A stretch of DNA of 21,715 nt. Origin: a virus. The notes below the pieces were generated by a model. It saw only the letters and a program-made list of their open reading frames with translations. It made no database searches and was not told the origin of the DNA. Numbering within the stretch: position 1 is the first letter of the stretch; each line of letters opens with the position of its first letter. The position numbers and the translations under genes are program-made. This document shows positions 13,878 to 21,715 of the stretch, piece after piece. Location: IMG/VR virus record IMGVR_UViG_3300010885_024719, positions 1 through 21,715 of that record, one strand, 5' to 3'.

Positions 13878-16800
13878 ATGTTTGGCTCAGCATCACTAAA
13901 AACACATCTTGCAAATAGCCCAACGATTGAAATATCGTCATTAGTTTATGCTGAAATAAACATGAACGATCCAGACAATATTTTAAAAATTGGAAACTAT
14001 CGTAATAGGTACAATGAGGTAATTCGTAATAACTTTTCAGAAGAGACGGCACAGACAGCTGTCCCATACTATTATGGATATACCGATTCGGATATTGTTG
14101 TAGATGGTGGGTATGATGCAAACGATATCCCAATTGCATTTGCCTCTACCCAGGACAAGGTAAAACTTTACTATTCTTTGGAAGATTGCTTCAAGCAGTT
14201 TAGGCCAAGATCTGGAATTAATAAAGCAGCATTTTATTCTAGAAAAAATACTCATTTTTTGCACAATGATTCTACGTCTATGATGGCTAGACCAAGATAC
14301 TACATGCTAGATAAAAATGATACTTTTAAGTATTGGTCTTCATTTAGATATGAGGCAGTAACAAATAATGGCGAACAACAGATGGTTGCAAGAGGAATCT
14401 CCACAAACCTTGTAGCAAATCAAGTAGAAGATGAATATCGAATTTCTGATGCAGCACCGTTTATTGTTTATAAAGAAGCAGTGCCAATTAACAGGGTAGT
14501 TATTAAAATGCAAACTCACGTTGGCACGGTAACAAGTGATCTATCAACATATTATGACAGTGATGGTGATTTTATTGATGATCCATTCTACGAAGAAGAA
14601 GATCAGGTAGTAAATCGAGTTGTCCCAGTAAATTGGAAAATACAGTATCTTGATTCTACAAACACTTGGCAAACACTTAAAAACTTTTCTTCTGCATACA
14701 AAGCTACAAATGTTCCATTAATTGGTCGTGATGGATACTTTGAGCTTCAACTAAACAATGGTGTTTGGGAAACTGGATCTGAGACTATTACTACAGATAC
14801 CCCAGTTCTTTCTAACTTTATAGACAGCAGCCTCGACGGTGACGAGTATCTTTCAGTCAAAGGCTTAAGAGTTATTATAAACTCTCTTAGTAGAAAAGAC
14901 TACCCATTTGAGCTTATAGAGCTTTCTGCAAGGCTAGCTATTGATTTAACTGATATGACAAAAAGCTATTCAATTAAAAAGGTTGCTGCAAATCTAGGGC
15001 AGACTAACCTGCCTGTTGGTGAACTATTGGCATCAACTGGAAACATAAGCTTGGCAGACTATGACCTAGCATTCTCTCTTGAAAATGAAGACAGTGTAAT
15101 TGCTAAAAGATTACAGAGAAATGTGCAGTTTAAATTTTTTGAAATTATTAAAAATGTTTCTAGCGGTGGAAGTGTGAGTGATGTCTATATTCCGATTAAG
15201 ACAATGTATGCAGACATCTTCCCAATGGTAGATGCCAAGACAAGAAATGTAAACCTAGATCTTAGAGACTTGTTTGTTCAGTTTGAGTCTTTGACAATGC
15301 CAGAAACGTTTGTGCGAAATGCATCTTTTAGTTATGCAGTTGCTATGGTTTTAGACTCTATTGGCTTTACAAATTACATATACAAGAAATCTCCAAATGA
15401 TGATGAGCCTATTATCCAGGACTTTTTTGTTGAGCCAAATACATCTGTTGCAAAAGTTTTAGAAGACCTTGCGGTATCTACACAAACAGCAATGTTTTTT
15501 GACGAATACAATAATCTAGTTTTGATGAGTAAAAACTACATGCTTCCAGGAATTGGAGATAGGCCAACAAATACAGCAGACCTTGTTTTGCGAGGGAATA
15601 GCAACGGACCTGCACTAGCAAATATTATTGATATTCAAAGTCAAGACCAGGACATATACAATGGTGGAAAAATTACATATACGGAAAGATATATTCAGAG
15701 AACTGTAAGAGAAATTAGGCAAGCATCGCTACTTGATAACGATAGAGTCTTTACCTATAAGCCAGTTGTGCTATGGGAAGTAAGTCCTACAGAACAGACA
15801 AAGCCTGAAAATGGAGAAATACAAAACCAGTCTGCATATTCTTTGGCTGCGATTCCTTTGCATACCGACCTTACAGCAGCAATACCATATGTTGATCAGA
15901 GCAATCAAGTAAAAAATAATGTAATGAACCTTGGTGAAGGCATCTATTGGATTACTCGATACAATGGATACTTTTATGCAAATGGAGAAATCATAAGATT
16001 CGATGCTGTTGAGTATTCTGTCCAGGGCGTAGGAAATGTATGGGTTAGTTCTGCTGAAGAGTATGCAGAATACTTTGGTCAAATGGCCTTCAATGGCAAA
16101 ATCTTTCCAACAGGCAGAGTTAGAATATTTGTAGAGCCGTTCTATTTGGCAAACGGTAGTACCCCAAAACCAGGAGCAGTTGCTAGACATGGTAGAGGTC
16201 AGTTCAACACTAAAATAGCTTACCATAATGCTGGAATCAATAATTCACACTGGGCTATAGATCCGTCAAATGTTAATGGTGTTTCTATGGAGGCTTATAT
16301 TTTGTTTGATGCTACACAGCAAATACCAGCAACATCTAATAATTCTGCAGGAACCTTTTTTGATTCGGTCCCATCAATTAATACTGCTAAAAAATCTTCA
16401 AGAACAGGACTAATCAGAAACTTTCTTAGTAGTTCATATTTTGCTGAAGATGATCCAGACTCTCCACAAGCAAAAGCCACCGCAACAGTACAGTCTTCAG
16501 CACTGGTCTTTTCTGGTCCAGCAATCTCATCAACGCCAAGGGGCTTTGTTTCATATGTGAAAAAAGATAATCTATCTGCTCTTGTTGGTCAAAAACCAAA
16601 TCATGTGGGAACAAGAGTTCGCTTGATTGGCCAAACCTCTCCAGACTCTTCAACTCAGCTACCATCTGGGTCTTTTTCTGCTGGTCAGTATGGAGAGGTA
16701 AAAGTTTCTGCTAACTCTGCTGGAATTGCACTTATGAGTGAAAAAGAAAATATTGGCTACTTTTTTGAAATTGTTGGCCTATCTTCTTTAAAACTAGAAT

Positions 16801-18056
16801 CTTTTGGCCCAAACGATGAGTCATTGTCTAATCTTATGTTTTACAAGACAGCAAGAAATACTGCAAACGCAAACTCAGAAGCAAGGGCAGTGCCAATACC
16901 ACTATGGTATGGAAGATCTAATATTCTTGTTGACGACGGTAAATTTGTTGGTCAATACAGAATGTCTACAGAGGAAAACCCTACAGTTTATGATCTAGCA
17001 ATTGAGTATGCAGAAACAATGGAGCCAAACAGTAATGGTGTGCCAACAGCTGGAATTACATTTTATCTATATCTAAACAATAAACTAGTTGGAAAAGTAA
17101 CCGATACAGAAAACACAATTAAAATATCAGACAGCCTTGCATTGTTTGTTAGGGGATCTACAAGAGCAATGTTTGAAAATGTTTATGCTCTTGCAAACAA
17201 TAAGTCTGCAAACTATTATAATTCATCAGAAACTCCTTTATCTGCTGCTGCATCATTATCTAAAGAAACAGTAATTGAGGAATCTTTTAGAAAGTATGCT
17301 CTTCCAGAAGGAGTTTCGTCAACTTATCTTACTGGAATATCTCCAGTAGCACCAAAGAAACAGCTGTTATGGTTTGAAGAATTTGGAACTATTATGCGTG
17401 AAATGGACTATTTTAATATTAAGTATGACAAGGCATATCCTGCTTTATCTGCATACATAGCTCCTACATTTAATAGCACCAAAGGGTATGCAATTTCTGG
17501 ATTTACTCCCACTGCATACGGTGCAGAATTTCTTGTATTCAATATCACAGATAAGGCTATCAGCCTCGATGAAAGTTCTGGTAACTGGTTAAGAATATTG
17601 GGTGTGACATTTACACAACAAACAGATCGTGATCTAACTCTAGATGAATATTTTGCAGAAAACAGCAACTTGTCTGATCCAGAATTTTGGAATGGTTCTG
17701 CTTCTGGAAACATTGTTCTTAATAAAAAGAACTACCAAAGAATTAAAAACAGTATTGCAAAGTATGGCAAAAAAGAATTCTCAGTAGATGCTATGTATAT
17801 TCAAAATAAATCTATTGCTGAAAATACAATGGAGTTTTTAATTAAGAATGTCACAGTCCCTAAAAAGGCTGTGGGCCTAGATGTTTTCGGTGCGCCTAAC
17901 CTACAGCTAGGAGACATTGTATCTTTTGATTATAAAGACGGTACAACTGATATAATTGCTAATAGTACAACACGTTTTGTCGTCTATAGCATTGCTCACA
18001 ATCGCCAGGGTGACGGAATTAAAAATACAATATACGTAAATGAGGTAATTGACTAA
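13878..18056 (+). CDS. Large minor tail protein (tail-tip hub or central fibre, with lectin-like domain)
   Basis: At 1392 residues, the largest uninterrupted gene here. Its place after the Dit-like gene fits the hub/tail-associated protein. Visible parts: residues ~130-330 look like a discoidin-type beta sandwich (SDAAPFIVYKEAVPINRVVI, then NWKIQYLDSTNTWQTL), with an acidic loop DSDGDFIDD at 227-235 resembling a calcium-binding DxDxDG loop. Residues ~380-700 are mixed and hub-like (FVEPNTSVAKVLEDLAVSTQ). Residues ~780-1120 resemble a ConA/LamG-like lectin fold (SMEAYILFDATQQ; ITFYLYLNNKLVGKVTD; MFENVYALANN). The C-terminal part ends in strands close to 'LGDIVSFDYKDGTTDIIANS'. No peptidase or lysozyme motif is apparent. 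The lectin and sandwich units suggest glycan binding at the host surface. Stop and next start overlap (TAATG). Confidence 0.7.
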   Translation: MFGSASLKTHLANSPTIEISSLVYAEINMNDPDNILKIGNYRNRYNEVIRNNFSEETAQTAVPYYYGYTDSDIVVDGGYDANDIPIAFASTQDKVKLYYSLEDCFKQFRPRSGINKAAFYSRKNTHFLHNDSTSMMARPRYYMLDKNDTFKYWSSFRYEAVTNNGEQQMVARGISTNLVANQVEDEYRISDAAPFIVYKEAVPINRVVIKMQTHVGTVTSDLSTYYDSDGDFIDDPFYEEEDQVVNRVVPVNWKIQYLDSTNTWQTLKNFSSAYKATNVPLIGRDGYFELQLNNGVWETGSETITTDTPVLSNFIDSSLDGDEYLSVKGLRVIINSLSRKDYPFELIELSARLAIDLTDMTKSYSIKKVAANLGQTNLPVGELLASTGNISLADYDLAFSLENEDSVIAKRLQRNVQFKFFEIIKNVSSGGSVSDVYIPIKTMYADIFPMVDAKTRNVNLDLRDLFVQFESLTMPETFVRNASFSYAVAMVLDSIGFTNYIYKKSPNDDEPIIQDFFVEPNTSVAKVLEDLAVSTQTAMFFDEYNNLVLMSKNYMLPGIGDRPTNTADLVLRGNSNGPALANIIDIQSQDQDIYNGGKITYTERYIQRTVREIRQASLLDNDRVFTYKPVVLWEVSPTEQTKPENGEIQNQSAYSLAAIPLHTDLTAAIPYVDQSNQVKNNVMNLGEGIYWITRYNGYFYANGEIIRFDAVEYSVQGVGNVWVSSAEEYAEYFGQMAFNGKIFPTGRVRIFVEPFYLANGSTPKPGAVARHGRGQFNTKIAYHNAGINNSHWAIDPSNVNGVSMEAYILFDATQQIPATSNNSAGTFFDSVPSINTAKKSSRTGLIRNFLSSSYFAEDDPDSPQAKATATVQSSALVFSGPAISSTPRGFVSYVKKDNLSALVGQKPNHVGTRVRLIGQTSPDSSTQLPSGSFSAGQYGEVKVSANSAGIALMSEKENIGYFFEIVGLSSLKLESFGPNDESLSNLMFYKTARNTANANSEARAVPIPLWYGRSNILVDDGKFVGQYRMSTEENPTVYDLAIEYAETMEPNSNGVPTAGITFYLYLNNKLVGKVTDTENTIKISDSLALFVRGSTRAMFENVYALANNKSANYYNSSETPLSAAASLSKETVIEESFRKYALPEGVSSTYLTGISPVAPKKQLLWFEEFGTIMREMDYFNIKYDKAYPALSAYIAPTFNSTKGYAISGFTPTAYGAEFLVFNITDKAISLDESSGNWLRILGVTFTQQTDRDLTLDEYFAENSNLSDPEFWNGSASGNIVLNKKNYQRIKNSIAKYGKKEFSVDAMYIQNKSIAENTMEFLIKNVTVPKKAVGLDVFGAPNLQLGDIVSFDYKDGTTDIIANSTTRFVVYSIAHNRQGDGIKNTIYVNEVID

Positions 18057-18538
18057 TGGTTGATGCAGTAGACCCATTCCTTCCAAAACCAATTTATCAA
18101 TACAGGAAGTCTGGAGCAAAAGTTGCTTCTCCAGACATCATTCTAAATGAAGAAAACATGTCTATTGAATCAATGACAGATTACCTGTTTGAGCAAATTG
18201 GTGGCCAAGAGCTTTTGTCTTCAGCAAGAAGTAATACAATTGACAGCCCCCTGAACGTAACAAACCTTTCTATTCAAGATTCAGGATCTTTCTTTTCAAA
18301 AGATATTGAAATACCATTTGGTACATTGCAGTCTAATTTAGAAAACTATCAAATTGATATAGATGACTTTTTGCCATTTGGATACGCTCCAAATGAAATT
18401 GTTTATTTTAATGGAGAAACAGAGTCAATTGTTGTTGAGCTTGAGAATTTGAAAACAGGGTATGTTGTAGAAGTAAAAATTCTTTTTGGTATTAACACGA
18501 AGTTTGGTACAATAAATAGAGGGAGTGAAGATAATTGA
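18056..18538 (+). CDS. Small minor tail protein, unknown role
   Basis: A 160-residue protein between the hub-like gene and the 549-residue tail protein. It starts in a TAATG overlap with the upstream gene. The N-terminal part is Pro-rich and then has a helical, acidic segment (NEENMSIESMTDYLFEQIGG). The second half is beta-like with Asp/Glu-rich turns. I recognise no domain. The position inside an unbroken chain of tail-tip genes makes a structural tail-tip or assembly role likely. Its TGA stop is the only TGA stop among the genes here and overlaps the TTG start of the next gene (TTGA at 18535-18538). Confidence 0.65.
   Translation: MVDAVDPFLPKPIYQYRKSGAKVASPDIILNEENMSIESMTDYLFEQIGGQELLSSARSNTIDSPLNVTNLSIQDSGSFFSKDIEIPFGTLQSNLENYQIDIDDFLPFGYAPNEIVYFNGETESIVVELENLKTGYVVEVKILFGINTKFGTINRGSEDN
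18521..18525 (+). promoter_or_regulatory. Ribosome site supporting a TTG start
   Basis: GGGAG lies 9 bases before the TTG at 18535 and supports that start over the first ATG of the frame, at 18574, which has no purine-rich sequence upstream. Confidence 0.6.
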
Positions 18539-20184
18539 TAACAAATAAAGGAAAATCTTTAGTAGCAAAATATATGCTTGATCAGATTCCATCGTATGGG
18601 TCTTACCTTGCATTAGGTTGTGGTGCACCACCAAGCACAACAACTTCCAAGACTCCGACATCATATTCAATTTCAGGGTCTACTGTAACTGTAACCATTT
18701 CTGGTGGACACACATTTAAAGTTGGTGACAGCATTATTGTCGATATGAGCGACGGTAGAGTTGATGGAAATAAAACGATTGCAACTGTAACAAGCACTCA
18801 ACTAACATTCCCTGCTAACTATACTATCCCAGCTTTGACTGCTGTTAATGACGTGTTTCCTGGAAGTGGTTATGCAGAATATACTGCTGCTTCAGGACAT
18901 AGACTTGTTGTGGGAGACCTAATTACTACTACTAGTTTTACAGATGCAGATTTTAATAATACAGATGTAGCTGTTTATGCAGTTCCGTCTAGCACAGTTT
19001 TTCTTATTGCAGAAGTTGGAACTGGAACAACAAGTGCTGGAACGTTATCAACAATAAAACCAACTGTTCAGGGGGGATCAACAATATCTCTAGACTATTC
19101 AGGTAAAACATCTCTTAATTTTGAGATGCTAAGGGTACCAATTACATCACGAGGTTTGGCTACTGAAGATGGGGTTGATATGTTAGTTTTAGGTGCAGAA
19201 GCACCAACACAAGACAGGTTGTCAGTTACCGAAATTGGCGTATATTCTGCAGGAACAAACAATCTTGTCACAGGATCTCAAAGTGGGGTACTGCATACTT
19301 TTGCTAATTATGAAAATTGGGAATTACATAATACAACAGCAGTAACTGTTACTGACTTTCCTACAGGACTAAGCACTGACTCAGGATCAACAATTTCTTT
19401 GTCTTCAACAACACCTGCTACATATCTTAATGCTGATTCAGCTTTTTTCGAAAACGCTGATAGAACATCTAATCAAGAAAGACCACGAATGTACACCAGC
19501 ACTCTTGTTGTAAATGGCAAACTTTCATATATTGAAAATGTTGATAACTTAGGAACAATGGCTGTTGCTACTGGTTCTGGAAATATTGGTGCTGGAATTC
19601 AAGATGGAAGGCATGTGCACTTGCTTGGACAAACATATCCCTTTGACCAAAACTCGTCTTCAGATGAAATACGAGTTGTTTTTTCTGTTTTATATAAAAA
19701 GGTTGTTCCTCAAGTTGTTGGCACTTCGCCAAACAGTGCGCCATCATATATTGGAATAATTCTTGAATTTTCATCAGAAACAACAGCAGGAAAATATGCA
19801 AGAGTTAAAATTAATAAAGATAGCACTAAATTTGCAAACTCTCGCTATTTTGTTGAAAGTGTTCCGTTGTCTAATCTAGAAATTTCTGATGGCTTTGCAT
19901 GGTCTTCAGTAGACACAATTAAAGTATACTTTTCAGCATTTACTGGAACAGCACCATATGTTGCGGCAGATCTATCAGATGAATACTCTTTAGCCCTAGA
20001 TGCAATTTCCTTTGAAAATGTGTATGATGAAGAGCAAAACAGTTCATATGGGCTTGTGGCATACTCTAGTGTTGGATCTACAAAAACAATTTCTGCAACA
20101 AACTATATAGTTCCAATTGAAAAAACCGTTAACAATTCTACCCTAATTGAATACAAATTCCCAATAGTTGTTGGTGATAGATAG
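18535..20184 (+). CDS. Minor tail protein with two inserted beta repeat modules
   Basis: A 549-residue protein that starts at TTG (MITNKGKSLVAKYMLDQIPS), overlapping the previous stop; GGGAG precedes it. The N-terminus up to 'YLALGCGAPP' (to ~34) and the segment 'LDYSGKTSLNFEMLRVPITS' (from ~182) look like two halves of one tail domain. Between them lie two related modules with the pattern GHx(2)xVGDxI followed by an FN or DG turn and a TxxxSxTxF strand (about residues 57-92 and 120-158). Residues ~230-549 are Ser/Thr-rich beta sequence, with a lectin-like sandwich around 'RVVFSVLYKKVV' and 'YIGIILEFSSETTAGKYARV'. This looks like a tail-tip or receptor-contact protein. The stop overlaps the next GTG start by one base (TAGTG). 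Confidence 0.68.
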   Translation: MITNKGKSLVAKYMLDQIPSYGSYLALGCGAPPSTTTSKTPTSYSISGSTVTVTISGGHTFKVGDSIIVDMSDGRVDGNKTIATVTSTQLTFPANYTIPALTAVNDVFPGSGYAEYTAASGHRLVVGDLITTTSFTDADFNNTDVAVYAVPSSTVFLIAEVGTGTTSAGTLSTIKPTVQGGSTISLDYSGKTSLNFEMLRVPITSRGLATEDGVDMLVLGAEAPTQDRLSVTEIGVYSAGTNNLVTGSQSGVLHTFANYENWELHNTTAVTVTDFPTGLSTDSGSTISLSSTTPATYLNADSAFFENADRTSNQERPRMYTSTLVVNGKLSYIENVDNLGTMAVATGSGNIGAGIQDGRHVHLLGQTYPFDQNSSSDEIRVVFSVLYKKVVPQVVGTSPNSAPSYIGIILEFSSETTAGKYARVKINKDSTKFANSRYFVESVPLSNLEISDGFAWSSVDTIKVYFSAFTGTAPYVAADLSDEYSLALDAISFENVYDEEQNSSYGLVAYSSVGSTKTISATNYIVPIEKTVNNSTLIEYKFPIVVGDR

Positions 20185-20975
20185 TGGCAGTTCAAAGGGA
20201 TATAAAGAAAGTAGAAATTCCAATTTTTAAGTCTCAGATATCGGTGTCCCCTGAAAACACAATTCCTATTCAGTTTAGAATTAAAACTGAAGACGGCACA
20301 AGTGTGTCTACTTGGTCAAATGTGTATGAGATTGCTGGACCAGCAGTTATTTCTGACAACGTTCTCACAATGGTTAACAAAGCTGGGGCCAATAAAAAAG
20401 TATTGCTATCTTGGGATGATGAAAACAATGCCAATCTTTATGATGTTTTTATCTATGGATTTCAGAATATTGCTATTCGTTTTGCTGGTCCTGGAAGTGC
20501 AAAATTTACTAAAACTGCTACTGTAGCAACTGTAGAACTTTTTAACGGTAAGCAGAGTTCGGGAACAAGGCTAGAGCATGGACTAAAGGTAGGAATGAAA
20601 ATATCGGTGTCAAATACTGATGCTGATTTTAATATTTCATCAACAGTTGTAACTGAGATTGTTGACCCATATACGTTTAAATATAGTCCTGTTGCAAATA
20701 CAAATGTGCGAGGGTCATTTTTACAAGACGACTTTGACATTTTAGCATTAACATCACAAACTACAACATTGTCTCTTAGTGATTATGTTTATATAGACAC
20801 AACAGATAGAACATCCTACAACTTGTCAAAAGCTTTTGAAATTAGAACCGATGATGATTTAGTAATATATTCTGCAATTTCTACTCATATGTTTGCTATG
20901 GTCCAGGTAGCGTCATCTAATAAAAAACCTAACAGTTTGCTTACTGTTGGATTTGTTAATGTGGCCACACCATAA
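20184..20975 (+). CDS. Minor tail protein with FnIII-like and beta repeat modules
   Basis: A 263-residue protein with a GTG start that shares its G with the upstream TAG. Residues ~10-110 resemble a fibronectin-III-like unit (EDGTSVSTWSNVYEIAG, KKVLLSWDDENNANLYDVFI). Residues ~120-170 (EHGLKVGMKISVSNTDADFN, ending TFKYS) are a third copy of the module found twice in the upstream protein. The rest is beta-like. FnIII and similar small beta domains are common in phage tail-tip proteins, where they help hold to surfaces. This is the last gene of the coupled tail-tip chain; a 36-base gap with a promoter element follows. Confidence 0.65.
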   Translation: MAVQRDIKKVEIPIFKSQISVSPENTIPIQFRIKTEDGTSVSTWSNVYEIAGPAVISDNVLTMVNKAGANKKVLLSWDDENNANLYDVFIYGFQNIAIRFAGPGSAKFTKTATVATVELFNGKQSSGTRLEHGLKVGMKISVSNTDADFNISSTVVTEIVDPYTFKYSPVANTNVRGSFLQDDFDILALTSQTTTLSLSDYVYIDTTDRTSYNLSKAFEIRTDDDLVIYSAISTHMFAMVQVASSNKKPNSLLTVGFVNVATP

Positions 20976-20985
20976 AGACTTTTTC

Positions 20986-20994
20986 TGATACAAT
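20986..20994 (+). promoter_or_regulatory. Extended -10 promoter for the fibre-like gene
   Basis: TGATACAAT (hexamer 20989-20994) is preceded by a T-tract (CTTTTTC) and has no -35 box. Expected start is around 21001, close to or within the ribosome site AGGGAG (21000-21005), so the leader would be only about 11 bases. Confidence 0.65.
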
Positions 20995-21011
20995 AATATA
21001 GGGAGAAAAAT

Positions 21012-21455
21012 ATGAAATTGCCAATTCCACAAAGGGGACAGCCACTAGATGTAACCTTTATATCTGATATTGTCAGATCAGTTAATGATCTATATGATAA
21101 AGTTGCCATTAAGATTTCTGCATATGCTAGTCTTTGGACTTTGTCTGGACGTAAACAGGTAAGGTCTAGCGAGGTTAAGTTTGTTAGTGGTCAAGTAAAG
21201 ATCAACACAGAAAAGACAACAAATGCTAGCCAATACGTAGATTTTGAATATCGTTTTGATATTGCATTTAAGTATCCTCCAGTTGTTACGGCAACCCCAA
21301 TTTCTCTTCGTAGCACAGCTAGCAATGCAGCGAAAAATGCAACGGTAATTTTAACAAATGTTACAACAAGTAGTGTTACGGGTGCAGTTAAATTTGAGAC
21401 TGCTGGTGAGTTTACCGTTGGTGTAAACATTATTGCAATCGGCATTCCAGTATAG
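21012..21455 (+). CDS. Small fibre-like protein, possible receptor-binding tip
   Basis: A 147-residue protein behind AGGGAG and its own promoter. The N-terminal ~45 residues are helical (TFISDIVRSVNDLYDKVAIK), possibly a trimerising or attachment segment. Residues ~70-147 are beta (YRFDIAFKYPPVVTATPISL, ending in VNIIAIGIPV). A helix followed by a C-terminal beta unit with a 'F..F...PVV.ATP' pattern recalls small phage tail fibre ends (gp53-like or H-type lectin C-termini). A role in host recognition is inferred from this and the position after the tail-tip genes. Having a separate promoter suggests a higher dose than the large tip proteins. Alternative: a head or tail decoration protein. Confidence 0.6.
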   Translation: MKLPIPQRGQPLDVTFISDIVRSVNDLYDKVAIKISAYASLWTLSGRKQVRSSEVKFVSGQVKINTEKTTNASQYVDFEYRFDIAFKYPPVVTATPISLRSTASNAAKNATVILTNVTTSSVTGAVKFETAGEFTVGVNIIAIGIPV

Positions 21456-21465
21456 GCTGGCACTA

Positions 21466-21715
21466 ATGCCTTCCCCAGGATTTGACAGACAGGCCTATAA
21501 CTCTGCACCAGTAATACCTGGCAGCAAGAAGGTCTGGTTTCTCAATGGCGATTTGGTCAGGGTACATCATCTAGGCAAATCTAACGGCATCATGTCTGTC
21601 TACAACATGAACAAAGATCAGCTTGAAAGTTGTCTAGTAGGAGACTTCAAGAAGAACAGGGAACGAGCTTATACTGTTGGAGAAGTAGCTATCTTAGTAA
21701 ATCGTCATAGAAAAT
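21466..21715 (+). CDS. HTH-like (MerR/excisionase type) protein, partial at the right edge
   Basis: An open frame from ATG 21466 that runs off the window after 83 codons. It begins MPSPGFDRQAYN, continues with a small beta-like part (VWFLNGDLVRVHHL) and then 'RERAYTVGEVAILVNRHRK', which looks like the start of a MerR/excisionase-type winged helix-turn-helix (the 'YTVGEVA' element). It is 10 bases after the previous stop, with no new promoter and only a weak ribosome site. Codons are richer in AAG, AAC, ATC and GGC than in the tail genes, so it may have a different origin. A DNA-binding regulator after the tail module would be reasonable, but the helix-turn-helix is cut off, so this is tentative. 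Confidence 0.6.
   Translation, partial: MPSPGFDRQAYNSAPVIPGSKKVWFLNGDLVRVHHLGKSNGIMSVYNMNKDQLESCLVGDFKKNRERAYTVGEVAILVNRHRK

Noticed and set aside
20961-20985. Terminator after the 263-residue protein gene (GTGGCCAC then CTTTTTC)
   Set aside because: The 8-bp palindrome has no loop and is separated from the T-tract; no convincing hairpin.
21459-21470. Hairpin GGCA-CTAA-TGCC covering the ATG at 21466
   Set aside because: Only 4 bp of stem; too weak to claim regulation.
1-21715. tRNA genes, CRISPR arrays, insertion sequences, integrase or attachment sites
   Set aside because: None seen on reading both strands; the only DNA-level repeats are inside the tape measure gene.

Overview
The window is a piece of a tailed-phage (Caudoviricetes) genome, or possibly a prophage, holding almost the whole head-tail and tail module on one strand. 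All genes are on +, packed end to end or overlapping by 1-4 bases, in the classical siphovirus order: major capsid protein, small head protein, adaptor, stopper, neck/tail-completion proteins, tail tube, two tail-assembly chaperones, a very long tape measure protein, distal and minor tail proteins, receptor-binding type proteins, and at the right edge a partial HTH-like regulator. No sheath or baseplate-wedge gene is seen, so a long-tailed siphovirus is the best reading. Base composition is AT-rich by eye. A low-GC actinobacterial host (for example a freshwater lineage) fits one apparently leaderless gene and TTG/GTG starts, but this is an inference; the window has no host gene.

Layout. 1-1100 major capsid protein, closed by a strong terminator. 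1156-4235 a promoter and five translationally coupled genes of the head-tail junction. 4251-5037 a promoter, the tail tube gene and a second strong terminator. 5037-6109 two tail-assembly chaperone genes, each with its own promoter. 6135-13199 the tape measure reading frame, interrupted by one in-frame TAA at 9996-9998. 13199-20975 five tail-tip genes with no gaps. 20986-21455 a promoter and a small fibre-like gene. 21466-21715 a partial HTH-like gene.

How it works together. Capsid, adaptor, stopper and neck proteins build the head and its exit. The tube polymerises around the tape measure with the help of the chaperones. The distal and minor tail proteins form the tip and probably bind the host. 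Five intergenic sites carry the same extended -10 element (TGnTAtamT type) without a -35 box. They divide the module into separately expressed units, which would allow very different protein doses.

Most notable: (1) the tape measure frame is open on both sides of a single TAA, although TAA is the ordinary stop of most neighbouring genes; (2) the long and short tail-assembly chaperones, usually made by programmed frameshift from one gene, appear here as two paralogous genes with separate promoters; (3) the first chaperone gene looks leaderless, with its -10 starting in the T-tract of the upstream terminator; (4) a beta-type repeat module is shared by two neighbouring tail genes.
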